Both the position numbers and the translations under genes were made by a program. A DNA stretch of 64,000 nucleotides from Lucifuga dentata (Eukaryota > Chordata > Actinopteri > Ophidiiformes > Bythitidae): NCBI GenBank assembly GCA_014773175.1, contig VXCM01000225.1, positions 295,958 through 359,957 of the forward strand, read 5' to 3'. This document shows, piece by piece, positions 34,511 to 46,104 of the stretch. The notes beneath the pieces were generated by a model, which saw nothing but the letters and a program-made list of their open reading frames with translations, made no database searches and was not told the origin of the DNA. Position 1 is the stretch's first letter, and each line of letters begins with the position of its first letter.

Positions 34511-35423
34511 TCTTTAAATCCAGGCTTAAAATTTTTATCTTTCACATTAATTTTTATTAAGCCAAATTAAATATCTGTACTGTAATTCACTTAATTCTGC
34601 ACTAAAAAGATGATTCTATTTTATGTTATTTCACTTCATCTTATCTTTCACTTTATTTTACATTTTATCTTATTTTATTTACCTTGTCTTTGAAACATTG
34701 CTTTGAATTCATTTGGTTCTTATTGTCTTTTAACTGTTTTAAAGATTTTAATGCTTTTTGACTCTGAATTGCATTTGTGTTTAAATGGTGCTATAAAAAT
34801 CAATTTCCCTTGTAATTTTTTGCTGCTTTTACCCTTCGGTTAGGTTTGGTTTGGTTTTAGGTTTCGGTTTGGAAACATTTCAAGCAAACCAAAATATCTC
34901 AAATAAAGCCATGTGAGAATGATCTCTCTGCTGATTGGTCAGAAATGTGAGGCGCTAGAACAACCTCAATCTGTAATACGGTGATAGTGATAAAAGGAAT
35001 TTTTACACTCTCAATCCTCTTCCTCATATATCTATATACATATACCTGTATGACTCAGAAGAACATGTTCAGTGTCAGTTCTGTTATTTGTTTAAAAAAA
35101 CCCTGAGCATTTCTTTGTCCTGTGCTGCTTTATGACTTATAGATGCATTAGTTTTGATATACGTTGAGCTATTTGTTTGTTGAGCTGTTTGTTCTTGATT
35201 CTCTGCCTACGAGTCGCTTATGTCACTCCCACGTGAAGCTGCAGAGAGATTCACACTGAAGGGAAGGAAGAAGATGGAAAGGAGGAGAGTGACATTTTTT
35301 TNGGGGGGGGGGGGATTTACAGACTGAAAACGTTTCTTGCTGCTAGTTATGAATTCTAGTTACACGTTCTCAGTGATGCGATAACTACAGGAGATGCGTT
35401 TCTACATGACCAGGACAAGCTAT
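34511..35423. other. Unassigned AT-rich sequence
   Basis: Includes TTTTAT-rich text at 34617-34680 and a single N at 35302 beside a G-run. No gene seen. Confidence 0.45.
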
Positions 35424-35823
35424 TTAAAGGACCATACCATCCATTTTGCACCACCAAGATGTGCATTCAGGTTTTTTCTTTTTAGAAGTTACATAATTTT
35501 AGTGTTTAAGTGCAATAAAAAGTGTGGAGTGAATGTATGCCTCCACCGGGGAATATAGTCCCAAAAGAAGACCTGCGTTTATGGAAAAATTTAAAGGACC
35601 GTGACTTCATAAGGCTGTGTAACTATTAGCAGGAGAAACATGGATTTTTAAGGTGGGTGTATCACTTGAATATTTGATTTTGAAAGATTAAGAGATTTAG
35701 CAAAATATCAGGAAAGCTGAAATACGGTTTTATCCTTTGGGAAATGATTGTCAGTAACGTAACATGTATGAAAACTGAATATATTAAGCTCAAACATGAA
35801 AAATGTATGGTACGGTCCTTTAA
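35424..35823 (+). mobile_element. TTAA-MITE, subfamily B, internally deleted
   Basis: Left end ttaaaggaccataccatcca joins directly to accaccaagatgtgcattca, skipping about 190 bp of the full copy. The remainder is nearly identical to other B copies and ends ggtacggtcctttaa. The flank after it (atctgaagctgaagcttaa) is shared with the copy ending at 46695. Confidence 0.92.
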
Positions 35824-36233
35824 AATCTGAAGCTGAAGCTTAAATTCAAAGCAAAATTCCGCATTTACATCATTACGTATATTGTAGATTTAAAAAAAAA
35901 AAATCTTTTTTAGGAGCAATAAATCATATGTTGTAAGGTTACAATCAAAATACAGAAAACACACAAAACTATAATTTTTGGTTTCACGTGTCCCCATCCT
36001 GTTCTGTTTACCTGCCCCCCCANCCCCCCACGACATGAACAATTATGTTGAATCCAAACAAACTGGAACTTCACACTGATGCTGTGTGTGTTTGTGGTAT
36101 TTCACACAGAGGAAGTGGCGGAGCGTGTCGTTTATGTGAGTGTGTAAGTTATCTTAAATGAGCTGATTGCAGCAATCAAGAGTCTGAACTTGAACACACA
36201 CCAGGAGTCTGGAGGTTCAGGAGAACCGGTTTC

Positions 36234-36265
<32 letters not shown>
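36234..36265. repeat. (CA)n microsatellite
   Basis: About fifteen units. A single N at 36023, in a C-run, lies upstream. Confidence 0.95.
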
Positions 36266-36267
<2 letters not shown>

Positions 36268-36453
36268 GACAGAACACGTACGAGGACAATTTACATAGAA
36301 GCTGTTTGAGTGCATTCTGTAGGCTGCTTGTTGTGTTGAACTGTTGCATGATGGGAATGTTTGTGTTTGCAAGTCTGCCCCCTGCAGCTTTTACCTCAGA
36401 ATGGTGCTAAATGTGAAAATGTGTTGTTGGTCAATTTACTGCAATAAAGTAAA

Positions 36454-36478
36454 ACACACACACACACACACACACACA
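36454..36478. repeat. (CA)n microsatellite
   Basis: About twelve units. Confidence 0.95.
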
Positions 36479-36575
36479 TTAGGTTCCTTTGATTGCTAAT
36501 TTGCTGATTAGATGCAGGTCTGTAGAGGTAAATAAAGGGGTGAATAAAATAGTTCATCCCAGTTTCTGTGTTGTG

Positions 36576-36577
<2 letters not shown>

Positions 36578-36616
<39 letters not shown>
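36578..36616. repeat. (CA)n microsatellite
   Basis: About nineteen units. Confidence 0.95.
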
Positions 36617-36618
<2 letters not shown>

Positions 36619-36764
36619 TAACCTGTCCACAATACCTTTGCACAGCTTAGTTTGATTAATAAACTGCCTGATGGGAAATTAAGCATGAAGACCAATATAT
36701 AATCTATCTAGAAAAGGAAAAGAAACCATAAAAAAAGCCTTAGCAACACTTGTTTGAACCACAT

Positions 36765-37020
36765 AGTGTGCAGTGTTGCTTGGTGCGTTGCTAAAGTGTT
36801 GTTAGGTTGTATCTTTGTGGCAGGATTCCCTTTTGGTGTTCAGCTTCCTGGCTAAGGCGTTGGTGTCATGGGCGTTCAGTATGGCATGGGTAGGTCATGG
36901 CTACAATGTTCAGAGTGGTTGCTATGGCTTTTAGGTGGTTACTACATGGCTGTTACGATGTTTCAATCAGTTGTTTGAGCATTAGTAGGTGGTTGCTAAT
37001 GTGTTACACTATTTATTGTG
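36765..37020. repeat. Degenerate 'ggttgctatgg' minisatellite
   Basis: Loose tandem array of motifs such as gtgttgcttggtgcgttgct, ggttgctatggcttttagg and taggtggttgctaatgtgtt. The same theme is common in fish genomes. Too diverged to count units. Confidence 0.6.
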
Positions 37021-37079
37021 TTGTCTTTCATGTGAGGCTAAGTTTATAGTTTCTAACCAGCATGTTTTTTTTCGTATTT

Positions 37080-37629
37080 AAATCAAACCTAATTGACTCT
37101 ATTTACGTGGTCTCAATCCTTTCTTGTAGCACAGTTTAGCATAATTGATTGAAAGCTCTCCACCTTCTCTCTCCACCTTCTCGTTTCCTTCCGTATCAGA
37201 GAGGACATGAGTAAAACAGCGCTGACTGCTTCCTCTCACGTCGTTTCTGTCTGCCGCGTAGCTCTGTCAACAGATCATCTCATCCCACTGAGAATGAAAT
37301 CAAACCCGAGGTGGCTCTCCTCTATCTGCTGTCATTTCTCATTAAAGAGATATGAATCATTCCTGACACCGTGTAATTGGTAAATGGTAATTTCTGAGAG
37401 AAAAATTCTGTTAGTAGAAATCACATTTTGGTTTTGACATCAGTGGGATTATGACGTACAGCAAAGACTTTAGATTTAACTGTTTATTCCTGCCATCTTC
37501 TATTTGTTATATCTGATAGCAAAGGATTCTATTTGCTGAGAAATCAGAGGTATTGTTATCTAGCTAATGTGTTAGCATCGCTGTTTTAATATCAGTTACT
37601 TTGAGTAATTAAATATTTTCATTGATTAC
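37080..37629. other. Unassigned sequence
   Basis: No repeat or gene recognised. Confidence 0.4.
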
Positions 37630-38340
37630 CTCCAAAGGAAAGAGATGTCTACTCTTTCCCTCTCGCACGTAAATTAGTCGGGAAAAGAGAGATCTCTGAA
37701 ATAATTGTCATATTTCTTAGCCATTTAAAATGTTCAGGTTTGGGATGGAGTCACATGATTTAAAAACCTGATTAAAGTCACTCATTAATCAAGAGGCACA
37801 CCCTGCAAATTAGCATGAACATCAGGATATATATGAAAGATGAAAAGGCTGAGGCAATTGGGAACGTATTCCTGCACAAAGACCCCCAGAGGGAAGGCAG
37901 CCATACTAGTGAGATTCTTAATTGGTTTCAGGTTGATATTCCATTCATTAGATAGCAATGTAGCAGATATATGCCAATCTGCTGCCTTCCCTTAAGTGTA
38001 ATCTGGCGTTAATCAAATGTCTGATGCCTTGTGAAGAAGCATACATTTTCATTACCTGTGCATATATTTTCTCTCTGCTCTCTCACGGAGTTGGAGCCCT
38101 GTGGCACGCCGGGCTGATGACTACAATCTGTTTAATAAAATACATGCAGTATCAGGCAGTTTCATCCAACCTAACACACGTTTCTCCACCAGCTCCGAGT
38201 CGCAAATCTCCTAGCAACCGCATCCGGTGCCGCCGTGGAGGTCCATCGGAAAATTGACTGGAAATGATGTGTATGGCAACTATGAAAAGAAATATTCCAG
38301 GGGAAGATTAGACTGGCGATTGAGGCAATTTATTTGCTTT
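37630..38340. other. Candidate conserved non-coding element
   Basis: About 700 bp without repeats or long frames, with clustered homeobox-like cores (cattaatc near 37784, aattagcatg near 37807, gcgttaatca near 38007). It has the texture of vertebrate developmental enhancers. Not testable from one sequence. Confidence 0.35.
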
Positions 38341-39818
38341 GTAAGGGAAACTCTGATAAGGACGGTAATGTTTTAAATATACAGAACTAAACTCTCTCCT
38401 CTTTAACGCTAAACGCTGCTGGTCTCTGAACTAAAAACATTTTGCTGTCACAACTGTACCTCTAACAAAATTTGGGCAAAAGGCTTTTGCATCAATTGTG
38501 AACATTTTTTATTGTTTAATTCCAGAATTTTCCTTATTTAATTTCAAACTCATCAAAGTTGGAGATACATGGTTGTTCAGGTGAAACCCTCATGTAATCA
38601 GTTATGGAAATTTTCATTATGAATTTATCTAATTTCATACTTTTGGCTTACTTTTTCTGCTGTTTATATAGGCTACTTTTAATTAACTAAAATTTTGAAT
38701 GAAAAGCTAGTTGATTTTTCATTGCTCTGTTTGAACATTTTAAGTCAAGTATTTGAATATTTCTTCGACTGATGCATGTTTTGAATGATAATATTTCATC
38801 TTTAACAACAAAATTTTCACCTCTTTGATAATTCATGGACTGAAACCGGTAAAGGTCATCGTGGAAAACAGAAAATTCCTAACACCTGAAGGCATCAGTA
38901 CTTCAGGTTTATACTGCTTTATACTTGTTAGCAAAGCAGTTTTTTTTTTTTTTTTTTAANTTTTTTTTTTTTTTTTTTTAGATTTTCACAGAAAAGCAGA
39001 CAGACTTTGTTACAAAAACATGTCAGTTGAAACTGATTTTCACCAGGATTTTATGTAAAAATGAGAAATAAAACTATTTGTTTACAGCTAGCAGAGTAGC
39101 TCTAATATGCAGCCGTAGTCCCTCCTCTAACTTCTATACTATTTTAGAATAAGGTCTTTGTCTTTTTAAGCTAATGTCTGTTATAAGACATGTAAAGCAT
39201 AAACCAAAAGTTATCGCTTACTGTATATGACTTAAAATGAAAACAACTTACAGAATATAAATGAGCTAAGAAGAATTTCCCAGGAAGACATGGGATAAAA
39301 TAGTCAAGGGGTAAAATCTGTGGAGACAAAAATGGCTGCAGGATTCGGTGGCAGTATCAGCGCAGACTGTGAAAGAATAATTAAGTTGTTAATAATGTGT
39401 AATATGTAAGTACTGGAGAAGAAAACCATCCAGGCGATGAACCGAAATCTGACTCTCTTCTGAGGTTTGTTTAATGCATGTGGAGGCTGGATGGAGATTA
39501 AATAAGGAGACTCATCTCAAAAAAAAAAAAAAAAANAAAAAAAAAAAAAAAAGAAATCTACCCCTGGATGTGTAAAGTTAGATTGGAACTCTTCGGGATT
39601 TGTTGGACAAATATCCTTCATGTTTTTAACAGGAGAATATTACAGTATTGTGTTAGTCTCCTAATTTTTGGCCCATAACTATTAAACACGGCAAAATGAT
39701 TGTGTTTGTTTTTGCTTTTTGTTATCCTAATATTAAATGCATTAATCGTCAGAAGATCTAGTTCAGTCATCCTCAAAGTCCAGACTCTTTTGACTTTGAA
39801 AATTTTCTTTGTGGACCT
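38341..39818. other. Unassigned AT-rich sequence with two homopolymer gaps
   Basis: Homopolymer gaps with N at 38960 and 39536. No gene recognised. Confidence 0.5.
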
Positions 39819-40424
39819 TTAAAGGACCATACCACCCATTTTGCATGTTGAGCCAAATATATTCAATTTTCATACATGTAACATTGCTGACAATCATTTC
39901 TCAAAGCATACTACTGGAACGGTGAATTAAAAATGTTTTTCCTACCTTCCAGACCTCCATTGGTTTCAGTTCATTCTGCTATTAAAATCAACTTGTTGAT
40001 ACTTGAAACGTTCTTGGGATAGGTAATCCATCATCACCAACAAGACGTGTATTCAGGTTTTTTTTAAAAGTTATGTAATTTTAGTGTTTAAGCTCAATAA
40101 AAAGCGTGGAGTGAATGTATGCCTCCACCGGGGAATATAGTCCCAAAAGAAGACCTGCGTTTATGGAAAAATTTAAAGGACCGTGACTTCATAAGGCTGT
40201 GTAACTATTAGCAGGAGAAACATGGATTTTTAAGGTGGGTGTATCACTTGAATATTTGATTTTGAAAGATAAGAGATTTAGCAAAATATCAGGAAATCTG
40301 AAATACGGTTTTATCATTTGGGAAATGATTGTCAGTAACGTAACATGTATGAAAATTGAATATATTAGGCTCAAACATGAGCCTAATATATTCAATCACA
40401 AAAATAGCCGATAAGGTCCTTTAA
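39819..40424 (+). mobile_element. TTAA-MITE, subfamily B, full length
   Basis: Ends ttaaaggaccataccaccca and ataaggtcctttaa. Nearly identical to other B copies except near the right end, where a short piece is inverted and duplicated: gaatatattaggctc, six bases, gagcctaatatattc (about 40357-40395). The right TTAA abuts repeat C. Confidence 0.93.
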
Positions 40425-40620
40425 ACTACTACTTTAATTGACCTTGTACTTATCAGCACTTTCTTCATATTCATATTTACACCTTATGTAGATATAATTT
40501 TATCATTTTATACCATCACTTTTAATGTATCTCCTTCCTAACTCTCCAAAGTTTTATATTTTCTATTATCTTATGCAAATCCCTCTATTGAAAACAGACA
40601 ACCTTCGTCACTTATTAATA
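40425..40620. repeat. Interspersed repeat C, copy 2
   Basis: ctactttaattgaccttgta then cttatcagcac and cttttaatgtatctccttcc match 24915-25100. It is followed by gcactaataatgcttgt and the TATC array, as a LINE tail would be. Confidence 0.7.
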
Positions 40621-40707
40621 GTGACTTCTAGCCTATTTTTCTATCCCATTTTTCTCTCCTATTTTATAGTTCCTTTCGTGCATTTCTTTTTTCGCACTAA
40701 TAATGCT

Positions 40708-40780
<73 letters not shown>
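40708..40780. repeat. (CTGT)n(CTAT)n microsatellite
   Basis: Four CTGT units followed by about fourteen CTAT units. Confidence 0.95.
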
Positions 40781-40888
40781 GTACATTTGCAGAATTTGAG
40801 TTAATGCAGCTTTAACCATACATTTAAAAAAAATGCTTCAAATTCTCTATAAAAGCAGAAAGATCCTGCAGTTTAAGTAATTATGATG

Positions 40889-40920
<32 letters not shown>

Positions 40921-40938
40921 GTGTTTGTGTGTGTGTGC
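40889..40938. repeat. (GT)n microsatellite
   Basis: About 25 GT units with two TT interruptions. Confidence 0.95.
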
Positions 40939-40959
40939 GCGTCTCATGCAGAGCTGTTA

Positions 40960-41450
40960 TGTCAGTTCCCTTCAAACGGAGCCTTCATCACACTAAAGTT
41001 TCCTCATGTAATACTGAAAAGAAAATAATAATGAGCCCAGACAATCTAACCCTTCACAATGGTTCATTGACATGATTAGAAGTAAATAAAGTAATTACCC
41101 GTCCTGCAGTTTGACAAAGCCATGCATATAAATAGGCATCATTACGGCGTACAGTGGATGAGTTTGCTGAACATCGCTACCTTTGGAGAAAAGCAATTTT
41201 GATCTAAATTGATTGCTATGGGATTATCCAGGATTTATTAAATATTAAGGCATTGACTTTCACTAATATAGATAATTAGGGTTTATTCAAAGTCAAAATG
41301 AAATTGGCATAAAATGTGCATGGAAAGTGATTCATTACAGAGCTACTAGTCAATTCATCAATTATGATTTTTATTATATATCATAATTAAGTATGCTTGA
41401 GCTGAATTGATGTAGTTTAAAACTCTCATTACCCTTTATTTAAATTAACA
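40960..41450. other. Candidate conserved non-coding element
   Basis: Repeat-free, AT-rich with dense ATTA/TAAT and ATTTA cores (for example aaagtaattaccc at 41088, gataattagg at 41271, atcaattatg at 41358) and ttattatatatcataattaa. Plausible homeobox-rich enhancer; inference only. Confidence 0.35.
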
Positions 41451-42250
41451 AATAATAGTGAAATATGTGGAGACGTTTCGACATTCTGTAAACAGAATAA
41501 TATCGCTAAGCCACTGCAGAATTATCAATAAATTAGGAAATGTTATCTTAAAGCAACAGTTTAGGATGCTTTTTTCCCCTCAGCTCATCAGTTATTTGCT
41601 AAATCAATCACTTTCAGCAAACATTTTCCAAAACGTAAAATCATATTTTAGTTTTCCTGTTTGTTTTTTTTTTTGTTTTGTTTTGTTTTATTTTGTTTTT
41701 TACAAATCCCTTAATCTTTAAAAAATCAAATGTTCAGGTGATAAAACCAACTTAAAAATCAATGTTTTATCTGCTAAAACATAAATCTAAATGTAGAAGA
41801 GAAGGTCATTTTTAATTTCTCAGTAAAAGCCGCCTTCTCTGGGACTATATTCCCTGGCGGATGTATACATTGTCATCCATGCAGTTTTGTGTTGGAACAG
41901 TTAAATAGTTACTTTGACACAAAAATTTTACAGACATCGTTTTCGCTGTGATGAATTACATATCTCAAGCACGTTTCAAGTCTACAAGTTGATTTTTATA
42001 GCGTAGTAGGAGATGCAACAAACAACTGTAATATTTACCCCTCAAGTAATACATATTGGGTTCAAACATTCAGTATATACAGTGGGGTCCAAAAGTCTGA
42101 GACCACTGTGAAAATGCTTCTATTTAGCATTCTTTTTGGATTTAATACAATATTTTTCATGACAAATGATAATATCACCTTAACAATTATAGTGAAAAGT
42201 TGAATCTTTGAAAAATGTCCATGAATGTCACAATATCTTAGTATTTGGTA

Positions 42251-42769
42251 CAGGGGTGGGGCTAGGGGTGGGCTTATGGGGCTTAAGCCCTGGATGTTTT
42301 CCATAAAGCCCCAAATCTTTTTTTTAAATAGGTGTGTTTTTAATTTTCTGTAGCATTTTTGTAATTACCCAAATTCATCGCCAAGGCAGAACCACAGTGT
42401 TGTGAACGGATTGCTCGCACTGAATTGGTGGACAGAACGGACATAACAACATTTTTTTTATAACACAACATATAGCTCTGCATTTAGATCGTTGTAAAGG
42501 TTTTCGTTTAGAAAAATTTTTAACTTCATATAACTTGTTAAAAGATGTCACATTATTTGTTACATTTCTTAAGCATTTCTCAAAATTTATATTGAGCTCA
42601 TATTCAGCTTTAGTATTTAGCTTCAGAGATATAAAATGCCTGGATTTTCCAGTGGAGATCTGGGCTAAGCCCTGGATCTCCTCTAACCCTAGATNTATAA
42701 AATGCCTGGATTTTCCAGTGGAGATCTGGGCTAAGCCCTGGATCTCCTCTAACCCTAGATCTGCCCCTG
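42251..42769. mobile_element. hAT-like MITE nested in Tc1-like element
   Basis: Ends caggggtggggctaggg and ccctagatctgcccctg are inverted copies. The perfect 8-bp duplication atttggta (42243-42250 and 42770-42777) is the hAT signature. The right part contains a perfect 65-bp repeat around N at 42695 (42630-42694, 42696-42760), judged an assembly join, so the true length is about 450 bp. Confidence 0.9.
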
Positions 42770-42779
42770 ATTTGGTATG

Positions 42780-42896
42780 AATGTCAGAATATCTTAGTAT
42801 TGGTACGCCCCCCTTTAGCTTTAATGACAGCATCACTCCAGCTGGCATGGACTCCACAGGTTTGTGCAAAACCTGATGAGCCAAGTTATCCAGCAT
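42780..42896 (-). pseudogene. Tc1-like transposase C-terminal remnant
   Basis: Minus-strand frame from 42896 reads ...HKPVESMPAGVMLSLKLKGG..., the conserved ending of Tc1-family transposases. It has no catalytic domain: the DDE region is absent and the frame runs into the nested hAT element. Same internal deletion type as the remnant at 30237-30571, so both derive from a common deleted (non-autonomous) source. Confidence 0.8.
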
Positions 42897-43062
42897 GATT
42901 TTATTCCAGAAAGCTTCTTGTGACGTCAGACTTTCTGATTATTTCCACATTTACCATGGAAAACATCACAGATTTTACAGGTGGTCTCAGACTTTTGGTC
43001 CCTGCTGTATATATTGTATATATTGGGCTCAAACATTCAACCTGTCAGGTATGGTCCTTTAA

Positions 43063-44095
43063 TGTTGACATTGTGACTCTATTGGTTCTCAAACAGAAAT
43101 AAATGTACGTTGTGGTGAAGATACTGTGTTCCTGCTGTAAACTTGAGACTTTTAGGGCAGAACGTCATGGCAACAGCAGCAAAGTTTTGACGTATAGAAA
43201 GAGAGACACTGCTGGAACATCACAGAGCTCCAAAGACTCCTCCATGCACTCCTCCATGCACTCCTCCTCTCACCTCACTCCTCCACTCTTCTCTCCTGGT
43301 TTGTGATTGGTGATTAACGGCGTTTTGTCCCTGCCATAGATTCGGGTAATGGGAATGTGGTCCCCCCCNGGTGCAGACGAGGGGAAGGTGAGGTGATGAG
43401 GAAGGGGGAGGATGAAAAGGGATGGGGGTTTGGCTGTAGACTTCTCAAGACAAGGCTCCAAGTTTAATTGCCTTTGGATAATCTTATTGTCTGGTGGTCT
43501 GGAAAAGGAACGGGCCCCCTGTCCTCAGAGCCTCCAGAGGCTTTAAGAAGTCAGCCTCCTCAGAAAGGCAGCAAATCCAACACGGAGTGTAATTAAATGA
43601 ATGATGTGGCATAAAAAAACAATCACGTTTCTTCATTCTGAAATTCTTCCGTTGAGTTTGAGACGCTCGGAACACGTAAGTGTTGCTGCACTTTCAGCAT
43701 TTGCTGTCTTTTAATTTTCTTCTTGTAACTAATTGGCTGAAATGAAGTAGGATGCAGTCTAAATGCACAAAGGGGTTATTGCGTCGGTTACTACTGTACA
43801 GGGCTATAAAAACACCATTACTGCAGTACATAACAGCTAATTATAATCATTGTCCTTTGGAGAATAATTCAAAGATTGTTGTGTAGTTGCTGCAGTTTAC
43901 ATCACAGCCGTTACCTGTCGTTCTGCTGCTTTCATTCAGGCTCCAGTTTAACCAGGAACGTTTCCACAGGTGGAAATGGTTTGAAGTGGAGTTGTTTTTT
44001 ATTGTCTGCTCAAAAAAAAAAAAAAAAAAAANAAAAAAAAAAAAAAAAAAAATCCTAAAGGAAAATGAAAGAATAGTTAACAGTTTTAATACCTT
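43063..44095. other. Unassigned sequence
   Basis: Direct repeat tccatgcactcc at 43241-43264. C-run with N at 43369. A-homopolymer gap at 44012-44052 (N 44032). No gene recognised. Confidence 0.45.
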
Positions 44096-44248
44096 GGATG
44101 TCCTCCATCAGGAACCCGAACCACCTCAGCAGCAAACTCCTCTCTGCTCCGTCTGGCAAAAACTGCAGAAGCATCAGAGCCAGATCCAGCAGCTCAGAGA
44201 CAGTTTCTACCCACAAGCCATCACACTGTTGAACTGTGGGACTTTATG

Positions 44249-44288
<40 letters not shown>

Positions 44289-44585
44289 TACACTTCCACA
44301 CAGTCACTTACAGTCACTCACTCGATATCAACACCACTTTCTGCTCTCCATCACTTCCCTCTGCAAAACCACATCACATCATCCATATACTGCACAATGT
44401 ATATGGTATAGGTGTATATGGCTGTGTATATATGTATATATCTGACTCGTGACACTTTATCCCATCTCCCTTTTCCCTTTACTTAATTCTTGAAAGCGCA
44501 GAGACAGAAATTTCACCGCCTACAATGTCGCTATCTGCTGTATTGTTGTGCATGTGAGAATAAAAATTTTGAATCTAAAATACAC
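44096..44585 (+). mobile_element. LINE 3' end (ORF2 tail plus 3' UTR)
   Basis: Runs from a reverse-transcriptase ORF tail through a (CA)n tract (44250-44286) to the 3' UTR ending aataaaaattttgaatctaa, the ending typical of fish L2/Rex-like LINEs. 5'-truncated, as most LINE copies are. Confidence 0.75.
44113..44249 (+). pseudogene. LINE ORF2 C-terminal remnant
   Basis: The frame ends ...QIQQLRDSFYPQAITLLNCG and stops at 44247-44249. The pattern 'R-(D/N)-S-F-(F/Y)-P-(Q/S)-A-I-x-L-L/F-N' is the usual C-terminus of fish L2-type LINE reverse transcriptases. Upstream the frame enters the homopolymer gap at 44012-44052, so nothing of the catalytic RT domain is present. Confidence 0.75.
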
Positions 44586-46104
44586 AGGTCGATGCTTGGC
44601 TGATCCCTGTTTATTCAGAGTTTTCTCATGATTACTTCAGCTTTGTTAACAGCACAAACATCCTAATTATCATCATCATTACACTTGTTACCTACTTACT
44701 AATTCTTCCAAATCCAAGATTGAATCTTTTCTTCCAGAGTTTCCTTGGAGAGAACAAACTTGTTGCAGGATGCAACAGAAAACTCACATGCAATTTTTTC
44801 TTTAAGTGGCTTTTTGCCGCAGATTATAACACCATTTGGATGTGAATCATTATTCAAGGAAGGAATTGTCATCCCATTTCTTGGAAAAAGCATAGATTGA
44901 TGGCGTCTTATCCATGTTATGTCACTCAACAACTTAAGTGTCTGTGTTCTTGTCTATGCTGTAGTAGATTTTTGTAGTTTAAGGTCGTGTAATGCTGAAA
45001 TTATGTATATTTGTGTATTTTCACACATTCCACTCAGAGTATTATAAAACCACATTAATGTGATGCCCAAGCTTCAGACTTGAAATTCCAACTTTAAGGG
45101 CTTTTTGTGCATTTTTTTTTTTCCTAATAGGAAGTCATAATATCATGAATGATGGAATTGTTGGCTCACTCGTGGGCCTTTTCAATGAATAATCCATTTA
45201 TCTGCATGACAATAGCATAAATCAGAGCTTAACTGTCCTNTGGGCCTTTTCAATGAATAATCCATTTATCTGCATGACAATAGCATAAATCAGAGCTTAA
45301 CTGTCCTCCATATCTACCATATAATCGCTGTCTCAAATCCCAGCATAAAGCAGATTTGGAAGTCCTCCATGTTTGAGCGAACTGAAGGTTAGATCTATAG
45401 ATGTGAAACCTGAACTCTTGGCACCAGGCTCACAGAATCTTTGGACAGCCGTTGTACTGGAACAGTACGAACGGCACTATATCAGCTGGAAGGACGACAT
45501 CACCAATGCCAGGTTGTGCATATAAATCTCCCGAAGCTTTCAGACAAAATAGCAGCTGACTTCCTGTCCCTGGCTGCACTCTGCAGACGCCACGCTGAAC
45601 CTGTGCTGTTATGCTGCGGCAGTCAAAGTCCACCGCTCCAAACTTAGAATCACTTATTTTAGTAGGTTAAGGTTAAATCATAAATAACAATGATAAATAA
45701 GACTATTTTAGTGATTTCTCATCAAAGTTTCCACCATGAGATTTAATCTCTGCTTTGCAAATATTCAGGGAATAATCTAGAATTTTGTAATCATCTCTGG
45801 AATGACATACAGCTTCTCTGCATGAATTTAGATTCATCTACTACTCATGTCATGATTCTAGACAATCTAGAATCATTTTATACATACATACATATGAAAC
45901 TAAGTGAGTTTTACATGACTGGAAACATTGATTCTATGTTAAAATCACAAGTTATTCTAAACCTTTGAGCGGTCATGTGTATGAGGCCTCGTGTTGGACA
46001 CTCCTGCGTGACAGTGGTGAAAACCCTCGTGCAGGAATGCGTGGAGGAGTTGAAATCCTGCATGCTGCACCATGGAGTATGGTGTAACTGTCAGAAAACC
46101 TGCT
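44586..46104. other. Unassigned sequence with duplicated join
   Basis: Perfect 67-bp repeat around N at 45240 (45173-45239, 45241-45307). The frames near 45430-45650 have no recognisable domain. No gene called. Confidence 0.45.

Larger units (their letters stand above)
42080..43007 (-). mobile_element. Tc1-like transposon, itself interrupted
   Basis: Ends cagtggggtccaaaagtctg and cagacttttggtccctgctg are inverted, with TA on each side (42078-42079 and 43008-43009), the standard Tc1/mariner target. It carries only the transposase C-terminal remnant on the minus strand, and a hAT-like element at 42251-42769. Interior text matches the Tc1 remnant at 30237-30571. Confidence 0.88.
41548..43062 (-). 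mobile_element. TTAA-MITE, subfamily A, hosting a nested insertion
   Basis: Reverse-oriented. Left TIR eroded (ttaaagcaacagtttagg); clear from ccaaaacgtaaaatcatatt, then gggactatattccctggcgg, ctacaagttgatttttatag and attgggttcaaacatt at 42055. It resumes after the insert with ttgggctcaaacattcaacc and ends ggtatggtcctttaa. Insert: Tc1-like element 42080-43007. Confidence 0.88.

Noticed and set aside
36234..36616. Three CA arrays within 400 bp considered as a special regulatory cluster
   Set aside because: CA arrays are very common in fish DNA and nothing links these three.
42375..42896. 173-codon minus-strand open frame
   Set aside because: It begins as a Tc1 transposase tail and then reads through a nested hAT element and a duplicated assembly join. 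Not a single gene.
44236..44452. Thr-His-rich frames
   Set aside because: Translation of a (CA)n microsatellite. The same applies to 4927-5196 and 56682-57008.
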